The notes beneath the pieces are model-generated. The model saw nothing but the letters and a program-made list of their open reading frames with translations. It had not been told where the DNA came from and made no database searches. A program made the position numbers and the translations under genes. From contig NZ_LLZC01000018.1 in the NCBI RefSeq assembly GCF_001461825.1, positions 310,001 through 374,000 of the forward strand: a stretch of 64,000 bases of DNA, read 5' to 3'. The stretch comes from Bacillus velezensis. Its GTDB lineage: Bacteria > Bacillota > Bacilli > Bacillales > Bacillaceae. Positions 1 through 9,168 of this stretch are shown here, piece by piece. Each line of letters begins with the position of its first letter. The stretch's first letter is position 1.

Positions 1-188
1 TCGCCGGCGTTTTGAAACAGGTAAAATCCGGTGAAATTCCAAAAGGCAGCAAGGTTGTCGCAGTTTTGACCGGAAACGGCCTGAAAGATCCGAACACGGC
101 TGTAGACGTATCTGACATAAAACCGATCACGCTGCCGACAGATGAGGACAGTATTCTGGAATACTTAAATGGAGCGGCGCGTGTATGA
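1..188 (+). CDS. thrC: threonine synthase, C-terminal end (partial)
   Basis: An open frame enters from the left edge (first full codon at base 3) and ends at the TGA at 186-188. About 61 residues are visible, including the stretch [14 protein letters not shown] that is typical of the end of threonine synthase. The enzyme converts O-phosphohomoserine to threonine with pyridoxal phosphate. Its stop overlaps the thrB start in an ATGA arrangement, which fits the Bacillus hom-thrC-thrB operon. The identification rests on this tail plus the neighbour; the catalytic part lies outside the window. Confidence 0.88.
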   Translation, partial: AGVLKQVKSGEIPKGSKVVAVLTGNGLKDPNTAVDVSDIKPITLPTDEDSILEYLNGAARV

Positions 189-1114
189 ATGAGGCGGAGA
201 TGCTGTTTTCCATTACGGTTCCGGGAAGCACCGCCAACTTAGGGCCTGGGTTTGATTCCGTCGGGATGGCGCTCAGCAGATATTTGAAGCTTTCGGTTTT
301 CCGAAACGATGAATGGCAGTTCTCGGCGGAAACCGAAACTGTCGCGGGCATCCCTCAAGGAACGGACAACCTCATCTATCAAGTCGCCAAACGGACGGCT
401 GACCGCTATCAGAAAGAGCTGCCGCCCGCCCATGTCAAAGTGTGGAGTGACATCCCCCTTGCGCGGGGTCTCGGAAGCAGCGCGGCCGCTATCGTCGCCG
501 CCATTGAGCTTGCGGATGAGTTATGCGGCCTGCAGCTGTCGGAAAGTGACAAGCTGCACTTAGCCAGTCTTGAAGAGGGGCACCCTGATAATGCCGCTGC
601 TTCCCTTGCAGGAGGGCTTGTGATCGGCCTTCACGAAGAAGATGAAACACATATCGTGCGTGTTGCCGAAGCGGATATCGACGTTGTGGCAGTGATTCCG
701 TTTTACGAAGTTCTGACCAGGGACGCAAGAGACGTGCTCCCGAAAGAGCTGCCGTACCGGCACGCCGTTAAAGCAAGCGCCGTCAGCAACCTTCTCGTTG
801 CTGCGATCATGTCAAATGACTGGGCGCTCGCCGGGAAAATGATGAGAAAAGACATGCTCCATCAGCCGTACCGCGCCATGCTTGTTCCTGAGCTTTCAAA
901 GGTGGAACATGCGGCCGAAATGAAAGGCGCTTACGGAACGGCGCTGAGCGGAGCGGGACCGACGATTCTTGTCCTGATTGAAAAAGGAAAGGGAGAAGAG
1001 CTGAGAAAACAGCTTTCTGAGCATTTCCCGCACTGTGAGATTGCGGCGCTTACCGTCCCGTCAGAAGGAAGCGTAATTGAACGGAATCCTTTAGAGCAGG
1101 TGAAAAGTGTATAA
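185..1114 (+). CDS. thrB: homoserine kinase
   Basis: A 309-residue GHMP-family kinase that phosphorylates L-homoserine with ATP, the step before threonine synthase. The N-terminal segment [16 protein letters not shown] and the ATP-binding loop [10 protein letters not shown] (about residues 91-100) are the GHMP motifs, and [10 protein letters not shown] near residue 260 is the third conserved block. The length is normal for Bacillus ThrB. The ATG at 185 overlaps the thrC stop by four bases, implying translational coupling. A strong hairpin terminator follows, so this is the last gene of the threonine operon. Confidence 0.97.
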   Translation: MNEAEMLFSITVPGSTANLGPGFDSVGMALSRYLKLSVFRNDEWQFSAETETVAGIPQGTDNLIYQVAKRTADRYQKELPPAHVKVWSDIPLARGLGSSAAAIVAAIELADELCGLQLSESDKLHLASLEEGHPDNAAASLAGGLVIGLHEEDETHIVRVAEADIDVVAVIPFYEVLTRDARDVLPKELPYRHAVKASAVSNLLVAAIMSNDWALAGKMMRKDMLHQPYRAMLVPELSKVEHAAEMKGAYGTALSGAGPTILVLIEKGKGEELRKQLSEHFPHCEIAALTVPSEGSVIERNPLEQVKSV

Positions 1115-1120
1115 TGATAA

Positions 1121-1159
1121 AAAAGCGTTCTTCCCATCAGAGAAGGACGCTTTCTTTTT
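1121..1159 (+). terminator. terminator of the threonine operon
   Basis: The arms GCGTTCTTC (1125) and GAAGGACGC (ending 1150) pair with one G-T wobble, and the stem is followed by TTTCTTTTT. It sits directly after the thrB stop. Confidence 0.85.
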
Positions 1160-1217
1160 CTGGAGAAGGATTTTTATTTAGGGAAGCGAAATAAAAAAGA
1201 AAAGGAGGAGAAACGAT

Positions 1218-3194
1218 TTGAAAAAACTCATAACCGAGGAGGACATTGCGTCACTCGTATCCGTGACAGACCCGCAATATGCCCCTGACGGCAGAAGAGC
1301 CGCTTACGTCCGGACAACAGTCAATCATAAGCGTGATTCCTATTCCTCAGCCATTATGGTATATGACACAGAATCAGGCATCTCAAACCCGTGGACTTTC
1401 GGGGACAATAGAAATACAAGTCCGCGGTGGTCGCCTGACGGACGGCGCCTCGCCTTTGTTTCTGACAGGGAGAACGGCGTCCCTCAGCTGTACATCATCG
1501 ACGCTGCCGGCGGAGAGGCGGAACAGGCGGCCGATATTCCTTGGGGCGTATCAGATCCGATATGGGCGCCCGACGGCAGATCCGTGCTTGTGTCCGTCAG
1601 TCTGACATCAGCGGAGCGCGCCGATGAGAAAGAAAAAAAGAAGCATGACGAGTATGAGCCGGTTGACATTCAGTCATTAACATATAAACGTGACGGGAAA
1701 GGCCTGCTGAACGGAAGCTGGGCCCAGCTTGTGCTGATTCATCTTGAAACGGGGGAGATTCAGCAGCTGACGGATCATGAAGCGGATCATTATGGCGCGG
1801 CCTTTTCACCGGATGGCAGGCAGCTTGCGTTTACCGCCAATTTATGCGAGCCGGGTGACGCCGGAAAGCCAAGCGATGTCTATCTGATGAATCTGGCGGA
1901 CGGAAGCCTGAAGCAGATTACGCCGCACCGCGGTTCTTTCGGTTCCTGCGTGTTTTCATCGGACGGTTCTTATATCGCGATGCTGGGCCATGAAAATGAA
2001 TTTCGCAATGCGACTTTAGAAAAAGCGTGGCTGTACGACGTGAAAACTGAGCGGCTCACCTGCCTGACCGACATGCTGGATGTTCATTTGAGCGATGCGC
2101 TGATTGCGGATTCAATCATAGGGGGAGTGACGCCCCGGCCGGTATGGACAAACGACGGGCAGGGATTTTACGTTCTCGGGAGCGAGCAGGGAAGCACCGG
2201 TATTTATTATATCTCGATTGACGGCCTCGTATATCCGATCCGATTAGAAGAAGAGTATGTGAACGGTTTTGCTTTTCATCCTGATCAGAAAAGCTGTATC
2301 GCTGTCATTGCCAAACCCGCACAGCCTTCCGAGCTTTACAGCATTTCGCTCGAAGATGGGGAAGAGAAGCAATTGACATCCGACAATGATCGGTTTATTG
2401 AGGAGCGCATCATATCCGTGCCGGAAAAGCTGCAATATGAAACAAAGGACGGGCTGACGGTAAACGGCTGGTTTTTAAAGCCCGCCGTTTTTGAAGAGGA
2501 TCAAACTTATCCGCTCATTCTATACATACACGGCGGGCCTCACATGATGTACGGCCATACGTATTTTCACGAATTCCAAGTGCTGGCCGCACAAGGATAT
2601 GCTGTCGTGTATGTCAACCCGAGAGGAAGCCATGGCTACGGACAGGATTTTGTCAATCGTGTCAGGGGTGATTACGGAGGCGGAGATTACCGTGATGTCA
2701 TGCAGGCGGTGGATGAAGCCGTTCAGGCGTATCCGTTTATTGACAGCGGCCGTCTCGGTGTGACGGGCGGAAGCTACGGAGGGTTTATGACGAATTGGAT
2801 TGTCGGGCAGACAGGCCGTTTTAAAGCAGCCGTCACGCAGCGCTCCATTTCAAATTGGTTCAGCTTCCACGGTGTCAGCGATATCGGTTTCTTTTTTACC
2901 GACTGGCAGCTCGGACATGATTTGTTTGAGGAAGCGGATAAGCTTTGGGATCGTTCTCCTGTAAAATATGCGTCCCGCGTTTCGACGCCGCTTTTGATTC
3001 TGCACGGTGAGCGAGATGACCGCTGTCCGATAGAGCAGGCCGAGCAGCTTTTTACCGCGTTGAAGAAACTGAACAAAACGACGTCGTTCATCCGATTTCC
3101 GAAAGCCACGCATGAGCTGTCGAGAAGCGGCCATCCGGAACAGCGGATGAAACGCATCCGTTATATTTGTTCATGGTTTGATGACTATTTGTAA
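1218..3194 (+). CDS. yuxL: prolyl oligopeptidase family S9 serine peptidase YuxL
   Basis: A 658-residue protein with an N-terminal WD40-like beta-propeller (several PDG or SPDGR repeats within residues 20-380) and a C-terminal alpha/beta-hydrolase domain. The catalytic serine lies in GGSYGG (about residue 518), the Asp in HGERDDRCP (about 600) and the His in ATHELS (about 632), the S9C order. It probably cleaves acylaminoacyl or short peptides in the cytosol, as no signal peptide is visible. The start is a TTG at 1218 preceded by a strong AAAGGAGGAG site. It stands between terminators and is likely monocistronic. The substrate is unknown. Confidence 0.93.
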   Translation: MKKLITEEDIASLVSVTDPQYAPDGRRAAYVRTTVNHKRDSYSSAIMVYDTESGISNPWTFGDNRNTSPRWSPDGRRLAFVSDRENGVPQLYIIDAAGGEAEQAADIPWGVSDPIWAPDGRSVLVSVSLTSAERADEKEKKKHDEYEPVDIQSLTYKRDGKGLLNGSWAQLVLIHLETGEIQQLTDHEADHYGAAFSPDGRQLAFTANLCEPGDAGKPSDVYLMNLADGSLKQITPHRGSFGSCVFSSDGSYIAMLGHENEFRNATLEKAWLYDVKTERLTCLTDMLDVHLSDALIADSIIGGVTPRPVWTNDGQGFYVLGSEQGSTGIYYISIDGLVYPIRLEEEYVNGFAFHPDQKSCIAVIAKPAQPSELYSISLEDGEEKQLTSDNDRFIEERIISVPEKLQYETKDGLTVNGWFLKPAVFEEDQTYPLILYIHGGPHMMYGHTYFHEFQVLAAQGYAVVYVNPRGSHGYGQDFVNRVRGDYGGGDYRDVMQAVDEAVQAYPFIDSGRLGVTGGSYGGFMTNWIVGQTGRFKAAVTQRSISNWFSFHGVSDIGFFFTDWQLGHDLFEEADKLWDRSPVKYASRVSTPLLILHGERDDRCPIEQAEQLFTALKKLNKTTSFIRFPKATHELSRSGHPEQRMKRIRYICSWFDDYL

Positions 3195-3200
3195 TAAATA

Positions 3201-3230
3201 AAAAACCAGGCTGTCATGCAGCCTGGTTTT
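3201..3230. terminator. bidirectional terminator between yuxL and yutI
   Basis: The arms ACCAGGCTG and CAGCCTGGT flank a five-base loop. There is an A-run before and a T-run after the stem, so it can serve both converging genes. Confidence 0.85.
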
Positions 3231-3234
3231 ATGA

Positions 3235-3471
3235 TTAAAATACTTGTTCTACTTCAACGACACCCGGTACTTCTTCAAGAAGGGCGCGTTCGATTCCGGC
3301 TTTCAGCGTAATCGTTGAACTTGGGCAGCTGCCGCATGCGCCAAGGAGGCGAAGCTTTACAATGCCTTCGTCTACATCAACAAGCTCACAGTCACCGCCG
3401 TCACGAAGCAGAAACGGACGTAATTTATCCAATACTTCCTGTACTTGCTCTTTCATTTCAACCTCAGTCAT
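3235..3471 (-). CDS. yutI: NifU C-terminal domain Fe-S cluster carrier YutI
   Basis: A 78-residue protein consisting only of the NifU C-terminal (Nfu) domain. The signature is GACGSCPSS, with the CxxC pair that binds a [4Fe-4S] cluster shared across a dimer. Nfu proteins deliver clusters to apo-enzymes. I chose the ATG at 3471 because AAAGGAG lies eight bases upstream; the longer in-frame start at 3495 has no good ribosome site. Another Fe-S protein gene, yutM, lies about 4.5 kb away. Confidence 0.95.
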   Translation of the reverse strand: MTEVEMKEQVQEVLDKLRPFLLRDGGDCELVDVDEGIVKLRLLGACGSCPSSTITLKAGIERALLEEVPGVVEVEQVF

Positions 3472-3649
3472 GAGATTCGCTCCTTTCATATACATAAAAC
3501 CATTATATTCACAGTAACGGTAAAAATCTAATGTTTGGTTTGCAAAGCTGCTTTCTCCATTATAGCATATTTAAACTTGAACATAAAAACCGTTTTTTAT
3601 ACAAAAGCTGCCCCGTCCTTTGTATACTGGTGTAAAGGGGATGATGTAC

Positions 3650-3976
3650 ATGACAAAGCCGGTTACGCTCAGTGTTTACGGCGCTGAAACGCTTTGCGCA
3701 AGCTGCGTGAATATGCCGAGCGCCAAAGATACGTTTGAATGGCTGGAGGCGGCGCTGAAACGGAAATACCCGGAGCAGCCTTTTAACATGCGGTATATTG
3801 ATATTGACGCACCGCCTCAGCAAAAGGAGACAGAAGAGCTTGCGGAGCGCATCAGAAACGATGAATTTTCCTATCCGCTCGTGCTGGTGGAGGATGTCAT
3901 TGTGGGGGAAGGGAATCCGCATTTAAAAGATATATATGAAGAAATGGAAAAGCGCGGCTATGTGGCAGGCTCTTAA
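3650..3976 (+). CDS. yuzD: YuzD family disulfide-oxidoreductase-like protein
   Basis: A 108-residue protein recognised as YuzD (DUF1462). It has a thioredoxin-like layout: VYGAETLCASCVNMP puts a CxxC pair near the N-terminus (about residues 17-20), followed by an acidic helix and a short C-terminal part with YPLVLVED. The biochemical activity is not known; a redox role is inferred from the CxxC. The ATG at 3650 is preferred over ATGs at 3641 and 3644 because the AAAGGGG site sits ten bases before it. It is convergent with yutJ across a shared terminator. Confidence 0.88.
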   Translation: MTKPVTLSVYGAETLCASCVNMPSAKDTFEWLEAALKRKYPEQPFNMRYIDIDAPPQQKETEELAERIRNDEFSYPLVLVEDVIVGEGNPHLKDIYEEMEKRGYVAGS

Positions 3977-3981
3977 AAATG

Positions 3982-4009
3982 GCCGCTGATCGCAATCAGC
4001 GGCTTTTTT
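3982..4009. terminator. bidirectional terminator between yuzD and yutJ
   Basis: GCCGCTGAT and ATCAGCGGC form a nine-pair stem with a CGCA loop, followed by TTTTTT. Confidence 0.88.
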
Positions 4010-4013
4010 CTTA

Positions 4014-5081
4014 TCAGCCGTTATGATGCTTGTACATCCATAAAAGGCCTGATTTTAATAAACGGGGCACACGCCCGATGAGCGGACGGTCGTTGACAAG
4101 ACCGAAGCCCGCTTTTTTTCCGAGTGAACCGAGAACGCCTTTCAGCTTAAATTGCGGCATTGTTTCCGGCAGCTCTTCATTGTTCCAGCGTTTCAGGAGG
4201 ATCTGCACAATTTGTTCCGCTTGTGCTTCAGCCAGCTGGGCGCTCGGCGCATGCGGCAGGCTCGCGCAATCACCGACGACGTAAACATGCTCATCGCCCG
4301 GAAGATTGTGGTGCGGTGTTAAAACGATGCGGCCCTGCGGATCTTTTTCAGCGTCCATTTCTCTGACGGCTTTATTCGGCTGAATTCCCGCCGTCCACAC
4401 GATGGCATCGGCCGGTATTCCTTCATCATGATTATAAACGATCCCGTCTTCCACTTTTGTAATATTCGCATTATTGATAATGGTGACGCCGTGTTCTTCA
4501 AACCATTTCTGAACGTACTTGCTGAGTCTTTTCGGAAAGCTTGATAAAATCAGGTCGCCCCGGTCAAATAACATAATCTTCAGATCGTCACGGCTCTCTC
4601 TTAATTCACTGGCAAGCTCCACGCCGCTTAATCCCGCTCCGACGATAGCGACAGATGCATTGGCGCCGAGGTTGTTCAGCTTTTGATAGGCCTCGCGTGA
4701 CTGATCAATGGTCTGAATGCTGTAAGTATGTTCCGGCGCGCCGGGCACGTTATGATACTTATCCTCGCAGCCCAGTCCGATCACCGCGTCATCGTAAGAA
4801 ATCGGTTCGCGGTCATGAAACAGAACCTGTTTGTTTTTCGTGTCGACGGAAGCCACCTCACCGTATTGAACATCCAGATTCGGATGCTCAGGAAAAGACA
4901 CCCTGATATGATGATCAGAAATCGTGCCGGCAGCGAGCGCATAATATTCTGTTTTTAAGCAGTGATACGGGTTTCTGTCAATCAGCGTGATGGATATATC
5001 TGACGGAAGCTGGTTCGGCAGTAAGCGGTGCAGCACCCGCATGTTTCCGTAACCCCCGCCGATCAAGACCAATTTTTTCAT
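4014..5081 (-). CDS. yutJ: type II NADH dehydrogenase-like flavoprotein YutJ
   Basis: A 355-residue FAD/NAD(P)-binding pyridine nucleotide-disulfide oxidoreductase family protein. The FAD-binding Rossmann motif GGGYGNMRV is at residues 8-16 and the NAD-binding motif VGAGLSGVELASEL at about 145. YVVGDCASLP near residue 268 is the second FAD contact typical of NDH-2 enzymes. It is somewhat shorter than classical Ndh (about 390-400). It is paralogous to yumB at 18 kb. The upstream gap (5082-5347) is AT-rich and divergent to yuzB, so it must hold promoters for both. Electron donor and acceptor cannot be read from sequence. Confidence 0.92.
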   Translation of the reverse strand: MKKLVLIGGGYGNMRVLHRLLPNQLPSDISITLIDRNPYHCLKTEYYALAAGTISDHHIRVSFPEHPNLDVQYGEVASVDTKNKQVLFHDREPISYDDAVIGLGCEDKYHNVPGAPEHTYSIQTIDQSREAYQKLNNLGANASVAIVGAGLSGVELASELRESRDDLKIMLFDRGDLILSSFPKRLSKYVQKWFEEHGVTIINNANITKVEDGIVYNHDEGIPADAIVWTAGIQPNKAVREMDAEKDPQGRIVLTPHHNLPGDEHVYVVGDCASLPHAPSAQLAEAQAEQIVQILLKRWNNEELPETMPQFKLKGVLGSLGKKAGFGLVNDRPLIGRVPRLLKSGLLWMYKHHNG

Positions 5082-5347
5082 AATGATTCCCCTTTTGCCC
5101 GAAAAATATGGTAGTCAATGTTGTTACAAAATAACGAACTATGTAAAATAACATCTAGAATTATATCGAATTTGATCTAAAACCACAATAATAGTTTTAA
5201 AATAACCTACAAATTGACCACAAAACACGTAATAGTAAAACCTTTAACCTGAATTAATATGTTACGATAACATTGAGCGTGAAACCGGATCTTTGACGAA
5301 TAGAGGAAATTCCGTTAGGATAAGGTACATATGTGAGGTGAAACCGC

Positions 5348-5584
5348 ATGAATCCGATGATTGAATTCTGTGTCAGCAATTTAGCGCGCGGTTCCCAGGA
5401 AGCACTTGAGATCTTAGAGAAGGATCCGAACTTGGACGTGCTTGAATACGGCTGTTTAAGCTATTGCGGAAAATGCATGGAGTCCCTGTTTGCCCTAGTT
5501 AACGGCGAAGTGGTCACGGGAGGCACGCCTGCTGAACTGGTTGACAACATATATACATTCATAGAAGAAAATCCGATGTTTTAA
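5348..5584 (+). CDS. yuzB: YuzB family protein (UPF0349)
   Basis: A 78-residue small protein recognised as YuzB. It keeps an N-terminal FCVSN segment with one Cys and a central [12 protein letters not shown] block with three Cys. This is the pattern of a small thioredoxin-fold or metal-binding protein. No activity is established. GAGGTG eight bases upstream of the ATG is the ribosome site. It is divergent from yutJ. Confidence 0.9.
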   Translation: MNPMIEFCVSNLARGSQEALEILEKDPNLDVLEYGCLSYCGKCMESLFALVNGEVVTGGTPAELVDNIYTFIEENPMF

Positions 5585-5586
5585 TC

Positions 5587-5613
5587 AGAGGCTCCGAACG
5601 GGGTCTCTTTTTT
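5587..5613 (+). terminator. terminator after yuzB
   Basis: AGAGGCTCC and GGGGTCTCT pair with wobbles around a GAAC loop and are followed by TTTTTT. Confidence 0.7.
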
Positions 5614-5718
5614 ATTGCGCCCCGGGTTTTGGCAAAATAAAAAATTTGTAGACAGCAAAAATAAATATTGTTATCTTAATAAAGACTTTTTTTAAATAAA
5701 ATTTTAGAGGTGGATTCA

Positions 5719-6936
5719 TTGAATATCGTTTGGGGGCTGCTCGGGGCAGTTGCTATATTAGCCATTGCTTTTTTGTTATCAGAGAAGAAAAGCAAAATTA
5801 ACCTGCGAACCGTCATTGTCGGTTTATGTTTACAAATGGCCTTCGGATTCATCGTATTAAAGTGGGACGCCGGCCGGGCCGTATTTTTATGGTTCTCAAG
5901 CCGTGTGCAGCTTCTCATTGATTATGCGAACGAAGGCATCAGCTTTATTTTTGGCCCGCTGTTAAAAGTGGGCAGTAGCCCGGCTTTTGCGCTGAGCGTT
6001 CTGCCGGTCATTATCTTTTTCTCAGCGCTGATTGCCGTTTTGTATCACTTGAAAATCATGCAGCTCATCTTTCGCGTCATCGGAGGCGGACTGTCAAAAC
6101 TTCTTGGGACAAGCAGAACGGAATCGCTTGCGGCGGCTGCGAATATTTTTGTCGGACAGTCTGAATCACCGCTTGCCATTAAACCGCTGATTGCGGGATT
6201 GACCCGTTCCGAGCTGTTTACGATTATGACGAGCGGCCTTTCGGCTGTAGCGGGTTCGACGCTTTTCGGTTACGCCCTGTTAGGCATTCCGATTGAATAC
6301 CTGCTGGCGGCCAGCTTTATGGCGGCTCCCGCCGGTCTCGTGTTCGGAAAAATGTTAATACCTGAAACGGAAAAAACGCAGACGATAAAAGGCGATTTTA
6401 ATATGGACGAAGAAGGCGAAGGCGCCGCTAATGTGATTGATGCAGCGGCAAAAGGCGCGTCAACGGGCCTTCAGATTGCTCTAAATGTCGGCGCCATGCT
6501 GCTTGCGTTTGTCGCGCTCATCGCCGTAGTGAACGGAATTCTCGGCGGAATCGGCGGCTGGTTCGGTTTCAAACATATTACATTAGAATCCATTCTCGGT
6601 TACGTGTTTTCACCGATCGCATTTGTAATCGGCGTTCCTTGGCATGAAGCGCTCGGAGCGGGAAGCTATATCGGACAGAAACTTGTTCTGAATGAGTTTG
6701 TCGCTTATTCAAACTTCGGTCCGCATATTGCGGACTTTTCTAAAAAAACGTCTACGATTATCAGCTTTGCGCTGTGCGGATTTGCCAACTTCTCTTCGAT
6801 TGCGATTATGCTCGGCACACTGGGCGGATTGGCCCCAAGCCGCCGTTCGGACATTGCGCGCCTCGGATTAAGAGCGGTTATTGCGGGAACACTCGCAAAC
6901 CTTCTCAGCGCGGCGATTGCCGGCATGTTTATTTAG
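5719..6936 (+). CDS. yutK: concentrative nucleoside transporter YutK (NupC family)
   Basis: A protein of about 405 residues with at least eight hydrophobic segments. The CNT-family motifs are [11 protein letters not shown] (about 148) and the C-terminal SYALCGFAN-like block (here [12 protein letters not shown], about 346). It should import nucleosides with a cation across the membrane; specificity is not readable. I place the start at TTG 5719 because AGAGGTGG lies five bases upstream; a GTG at 5710 in the same frame would overlap that site. A symmetrical hairpin terminates it. Confidence 0.93.
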   Translation: MNIVWGLLGAVAILAIAFLLSEKKSKINLRTVIVGLCLQMAFGFIVLKWDAGRAVFLWFSSRVQLLIDYANEGISFIFGPLLKVGSSPAFALSVLPVIIFFSALIAVLYHLKIMQLIFRVIGGGLSKLLGTSRTESLAAAANIFVGQSESPLAIKPLIAGLTRSELFTIMTSGLSAVAGSTLFGYALLGIPIEYLLAASFMAAPAGLVFGKMLIPETEKTQTIKGDFNMDEEGEGAANVIDAAAKGASTGLQIALNVGAMLLAFVALIAVVNGILGGIGGWFGFKHITLESILGYVFSPIAFVIGVPWHEALGAGSYIGQKLVLNEFVAYSNFGPHIADFSKKTSTIISFALCGFANFSSIAIMLGTLGGLAPSRRSDIARLGLRAVIAGTLANLLSAAIAGMFI

Positions 6937-6944
6937 TAAACGAT

Positions 6945-6974
6945 AAAAGCTCCCTGCATATGCAGGGAGCTTTT
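6945..6974. terminator. terminator after yutK
   Basis: A perfect inverted repeat: AAAAGCTCCCTGCA and TGCAGGGAGCTTTT are separated by two bases. Confidence 0.85.
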
Positions 6975-7059
6975 ATGTATGAAAAACGGGGGATATTTGT
7001 ATTGTGTCCGAGCAGAAGAGCTTTTATACTAAGTAAAAGAAAAAAAGTTGGAGGCCGAT

Positions 7060-7914
7060 ATGAATTCATTCCGTTTTACCAAGATGCACGGTCTTGGAAA
7101 CAGTTATATATATGTAAATCAATTTGAAGAACAGCTGCCGGAAGAACGGCTGGCTGAGATTGCCGTTAAAGTGTCCAGCATTCACACGGGCATCGGCTCT
7201 GACGGAATGATCCTCATCTGTCCGTCAGAAAAAGCGCCCGTCAAAATGCGGATTTTTAATAATGACGGCTCAGAAGGGAAAAATTGCGGCAACGGCCTTC
7301 GCTGTGTGGCAAAGTACGCATACGAACATAAGCTGACAGAAGAAACGTCCTTTTTCATTGAGACGCTTTCAGGTCTTGTGAAAGCAGACATTACAGAGGA
7401 CAACGGGATTGTGCGTGAAGTCGCCGTCGATATGGGCGAACCGCGCCTCACCAAAAAAGAGCTGCCGATGCTCGGCAATGAAGATGAACGGACGATCGAT
7501 GAAACCTTTGTTTTTGGAGAAACGGAGCTTTCCGGAACAGCCGTATCAATGGGAAACCCCCATATTGTTTTTCCGGTTGCGGATATCAATCAAGCGCCTC
7601 TTACAACGCTCGGTCCCGTCATTGAAAAAGACCCGAGATTTCCGGAAGGCGTCAATGTCGAATTTGTGGAAACCGTCAGCGCCGATGAACTTCATTTCCG
7701 CGTATGGGAACGCGGCTCCGGCATTACACAGGCTTGCGGAACAGGCGCCTGTGCGGCGGCTGTCGCATCCGTATTGAACGGTGTTTCCGAACGAAACCGG
7801 GATATCACCGTTCATTTAGCGGGAGGCGACCTTGTGATTAATTGGCAGGATAACGGGCACGTGCTGATGACGGGACCCGCCGAAACCGTATGCAGCGGCG
7901 TCTTTTATTTGTAA
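7060..7914 (+). CDS. dapF: diaminopimelate epimerase
   Basis: A 284-residue PLP-independent epimerase that converts LL- to meso-diaminopimelate for lysine and peptidoglycan synthesis. The two catalytic cysteines are in GKNCGNG (about residue 76) and ACGTGACA (about residue 226). [11 protein letters not shown] at the N-terminus and VSMGNPH (about 162) are family signatures. GGAGG nine bases before the ATG at 7060 sets the start; a TTG at 7048 overlaps that site and is rejected. Confidence 0.97.
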   Translation: MNSFRFTKMHGLGNSYIYVNQFEEQLPEERLAEIAVKVSSIHTGIGSDGMILICPSEKAPVKMRIFNNDGSEGKNCGNGLRCVAKYAYEHKLTEETSFFIETLSGLVKADITEDNGIVREVAVDMGEPRLTKKELPMLGNEDERTIDETFVFGETELSGTAVSMGNPHIVFPVADINQAPLTTLGPVIEKDPRFPEGVNVEFVETVSADELHFRVWERGSGITQACGTGACAAAVASVLNGVSERNRDITVHLAGGDLVINWQDNGHVLMTGPAETVCSGVFYL

Positions 7915-7923
7915 ACAGCTCGT

Positions 7924-7953
7924 TTGAGAAATACTCTCCTCAAGGTTTATAAT
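7924..7953 (+). promoter_or_regulatory. sigma-A promoter candidate for yutM
   Basis: TTGAGA (7924) and TATAAT (7948) are 18 bases apart, and yutM starts 38 bases downstream of the -10 box. Confidence 0.65.
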
Positions 7954-7990
7954 AGATATCAGCATTGTTTTTAAAAAAGGAGGTCTACCT

Positions 7991-8353
7991 ATGAGTGTTC
8001 CAGTAACCATCACTGAAGCAGCGGCTTTGCATATAAAAGATATGATGAAAGAGCATGAAGAAGAAAACGCGTTCCTCCGTGTGGGCGTAAAAGGCGGCGG
8101 CTGCAGCGGCCTGTCTTACGGAATGGGATTTGAGCATGAAAAAGGCGAAAAAGACAGCATGTTTGAACAGCACGGAATCACCGTCTTGGTCGACAGCGAA
8201 AGCCTCGATATCATGACCGGCACGATCATTGACTTCAAACAGTCCATGATGGGCGGCGGTTTCACCATTGACAACCCGAACGCCATCGCTTCCTGCGGCT
8301 GCGGTTCATCTTTCCGCACGGCCAAAAACGCCGGTACGCCGGAAGAGTGCTAA
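7991..8353 (+). CDS. yutM: A-type iron-sulfur carrier YutM (HesB/IscA family)
   Basis: A 120-residue A-type carrier. The three cluster ligands are visible: Cys38 in GGCSGLSY and the CxC pair Cys102/Cys104 in SCGCGSS. Such proteins bind [2Fe-2S] or [4Fe-4S] clusters and pass them to target enzymes. AAAGGAGG eight bases upstream fixes the start. The last 75 bases of the coding region and about 80 bases beyond, including the terminator, are repeated at 9213-9370. The protein itself is intact. Confidence 0.95.
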   Translation: MSVPVTITEAAALHIKDMMKEHEEENAFLRVGVKGGGCSGLSYGMGFEHEKGEKDSMFEQHGITVLVDSESLDIMTGTIIDFKQSMMGGGFTIDNPNAIASCGCGSSFRTAKNAGTPEEC

Positions 8354-8436
8354 GGGTCAACCCGCCATTCTTAGGATGAAAAAATATGACGTCTTTCTTT
8401 TCGATGGCGCTTGCACCATTGTTAAGAAAGGCGTTT
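8279..8436 (+). repeat. 158-bp direct repeat, copy 1 (yutM 3' end plus terminator)
   Basis: It matches 9213-9370 at 156 of 158 positions with no gaps; the two differences are C/T in TCATCTTYCGC and T/A in AAAAAATWWGAC. It starts inside yutM codon 97 and runs through the stop and the terminator stem. The abrupt loss of identity on both sides is typical of the boundary of an insertion or duplication. Confidence 0.97.
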
Positions 8437-8440
8437 TTAT
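8389..8440 (+). terminator. yutM terminator (within repeat copy 1)
   Basis: ACGTCTTTCTT (8389) pairs with AAGAAAGGCGT (8424) with one G-T pair, and is followed by TTTTAT. The loop contains a small inner ATGG/CCAT stem. In the second repeat copy the T-run is interrupted (GCGTTTATCTG), so that copy should terminate less well. Confidence 0.65.
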
Positions 8441-8441
8441 T

Positions 8442-8594
8442 ATGGGTATAAACCAAAAACGGGGGAGAGTTGCGGGCGTTTTCAAGAGAAAGTTGTTACT
8501 CAGTGAAGCAATAGAAATTATTTTGAGCGAAAAAAGGTCGGGAGAACTGCGTGAAGTGATTAATAAAAAAATCGCACGTTTTCTAATATTGTAA
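8442..8594 (+). CDS. possible 50-residue basic protein (doubtful)
   Basis: An ATG at 8442 opens a 50-codon frame encoding a basic peptide (MGINQKRGRV at the N-terminus) with a predicted amphipathic helix and the hydrophobic end ARFLIL. I do not recognise it. No ribosome site is visible upstream: the start falls a few bases after the yutM terminator stem. It could be the 3' remnant of a larger gene whose beginning was lost at the repeat junction. Confidence 0.25.
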   Translation: MGINQKRGRVAGVFKRKLLLSEAIEIILSEKRSGELREVINKKIARFLIL

Positions 8595-8743
8595 ATTATA
8601 TCCAATTAATGCAGTGTGGTTGATACATAGAAGAAATATAAGAATGTTGCAAATGGTATATGTAATGTAAACATGATAACGAAGAGCTTTACGGGCACTT
8701 GCGCATGAATACGTAGGTGTCCGTGTTACATAACGAACAGGTG

Positions 8744-8773
8744 TTGTGGAAAATCGTAGGTGTCTGGTATAAT
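8744..8773 (+). promoter_or_regulatory. extended -10 promoter for the orphan membrane protein
   Basis: TATAAT at 8768-8773 is preceded by TGG (extended -10) and by TTGTGG 18 bases upstream. The hexamer AGGTGT occurs at 8715, 8739, 8758 and 8791, bracketing the promoter, and could be a regulator site. Confidence 0.55.
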
Positions 8774-8802
8774 TTTACTATAAATAGGGGAGGTGTGGAA
8801 TT

Positions 8803-9168
8803 TTGGAGAAGATTACTGTTAAAGTGCTCATGTATTTGAGCGTTATTTGTGTAATAGCGGGGATTATTGCGGGTTTCGTAATATATGATAGGGACGTAGC
8901 AGAAGATGCAAAAACGAGTAAGAAGGTAAGCGAGGAGCTATACGATAATTCTGTCGCGCAAGCGCAATATAAAACGGACAAAGCATTAGCGAACAGTATG
9001 CAGTTTTCCGTATTCTTTAGCGTCTTGGCCGGTGTAGTATCCGGCGCCATCCTTTTCGGGCTAGCAATTATTATCCGAATCTTAGATGAAGCGAATAGTA
9101 GAGCGTATGATTCAGCGAGTGATCTACGATTAATAAAAAACGTTATTCAGGAACAAACCGCGAAATAA
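8803..9168 (+). CDS. orphan two-helix membrane protein in the yutM insertion
   Basis: A 121-residue protein I do not recognise. There is a hydrophobic helix at about residues 7-28, a charged segment at 29-66 (DRDVAEDAKTSKKVSEEL), a second helix at about 69-92 and a charged tail at 93-121 predicted to be helical. The middle and tail probably lie on opposite sides from the short N-terminus, giving a hairpin in the membrane. It starts with TTG at 8803 behind GGGAGG, with its own promoter. Small membrane proteins like this occur in prophages and defence or exclusion cassettes, but nothing in the sequence proves a function. It lies inside the repeat-flanked insertion. Confidence 0.75.
   Translation: MEKITVKVLMYLSVICVIAGIIAGFVIYDRDVAEDAKTSKKVSEELYDNSVAQAQYKTDKALANSMQFSVFFSVLAGVVSGAILFGLAIIIRILDEANSRAYDSASDLRLIKNVIQEQTAK

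Noticed and set aside
8268..8594. A 108-codon frame spanning the yutM end and the insertion
   Set aside because: Its first part is out of frame with yutM and lies wholly within it; only the section after 8442 could be a separate frame, and that is weak.
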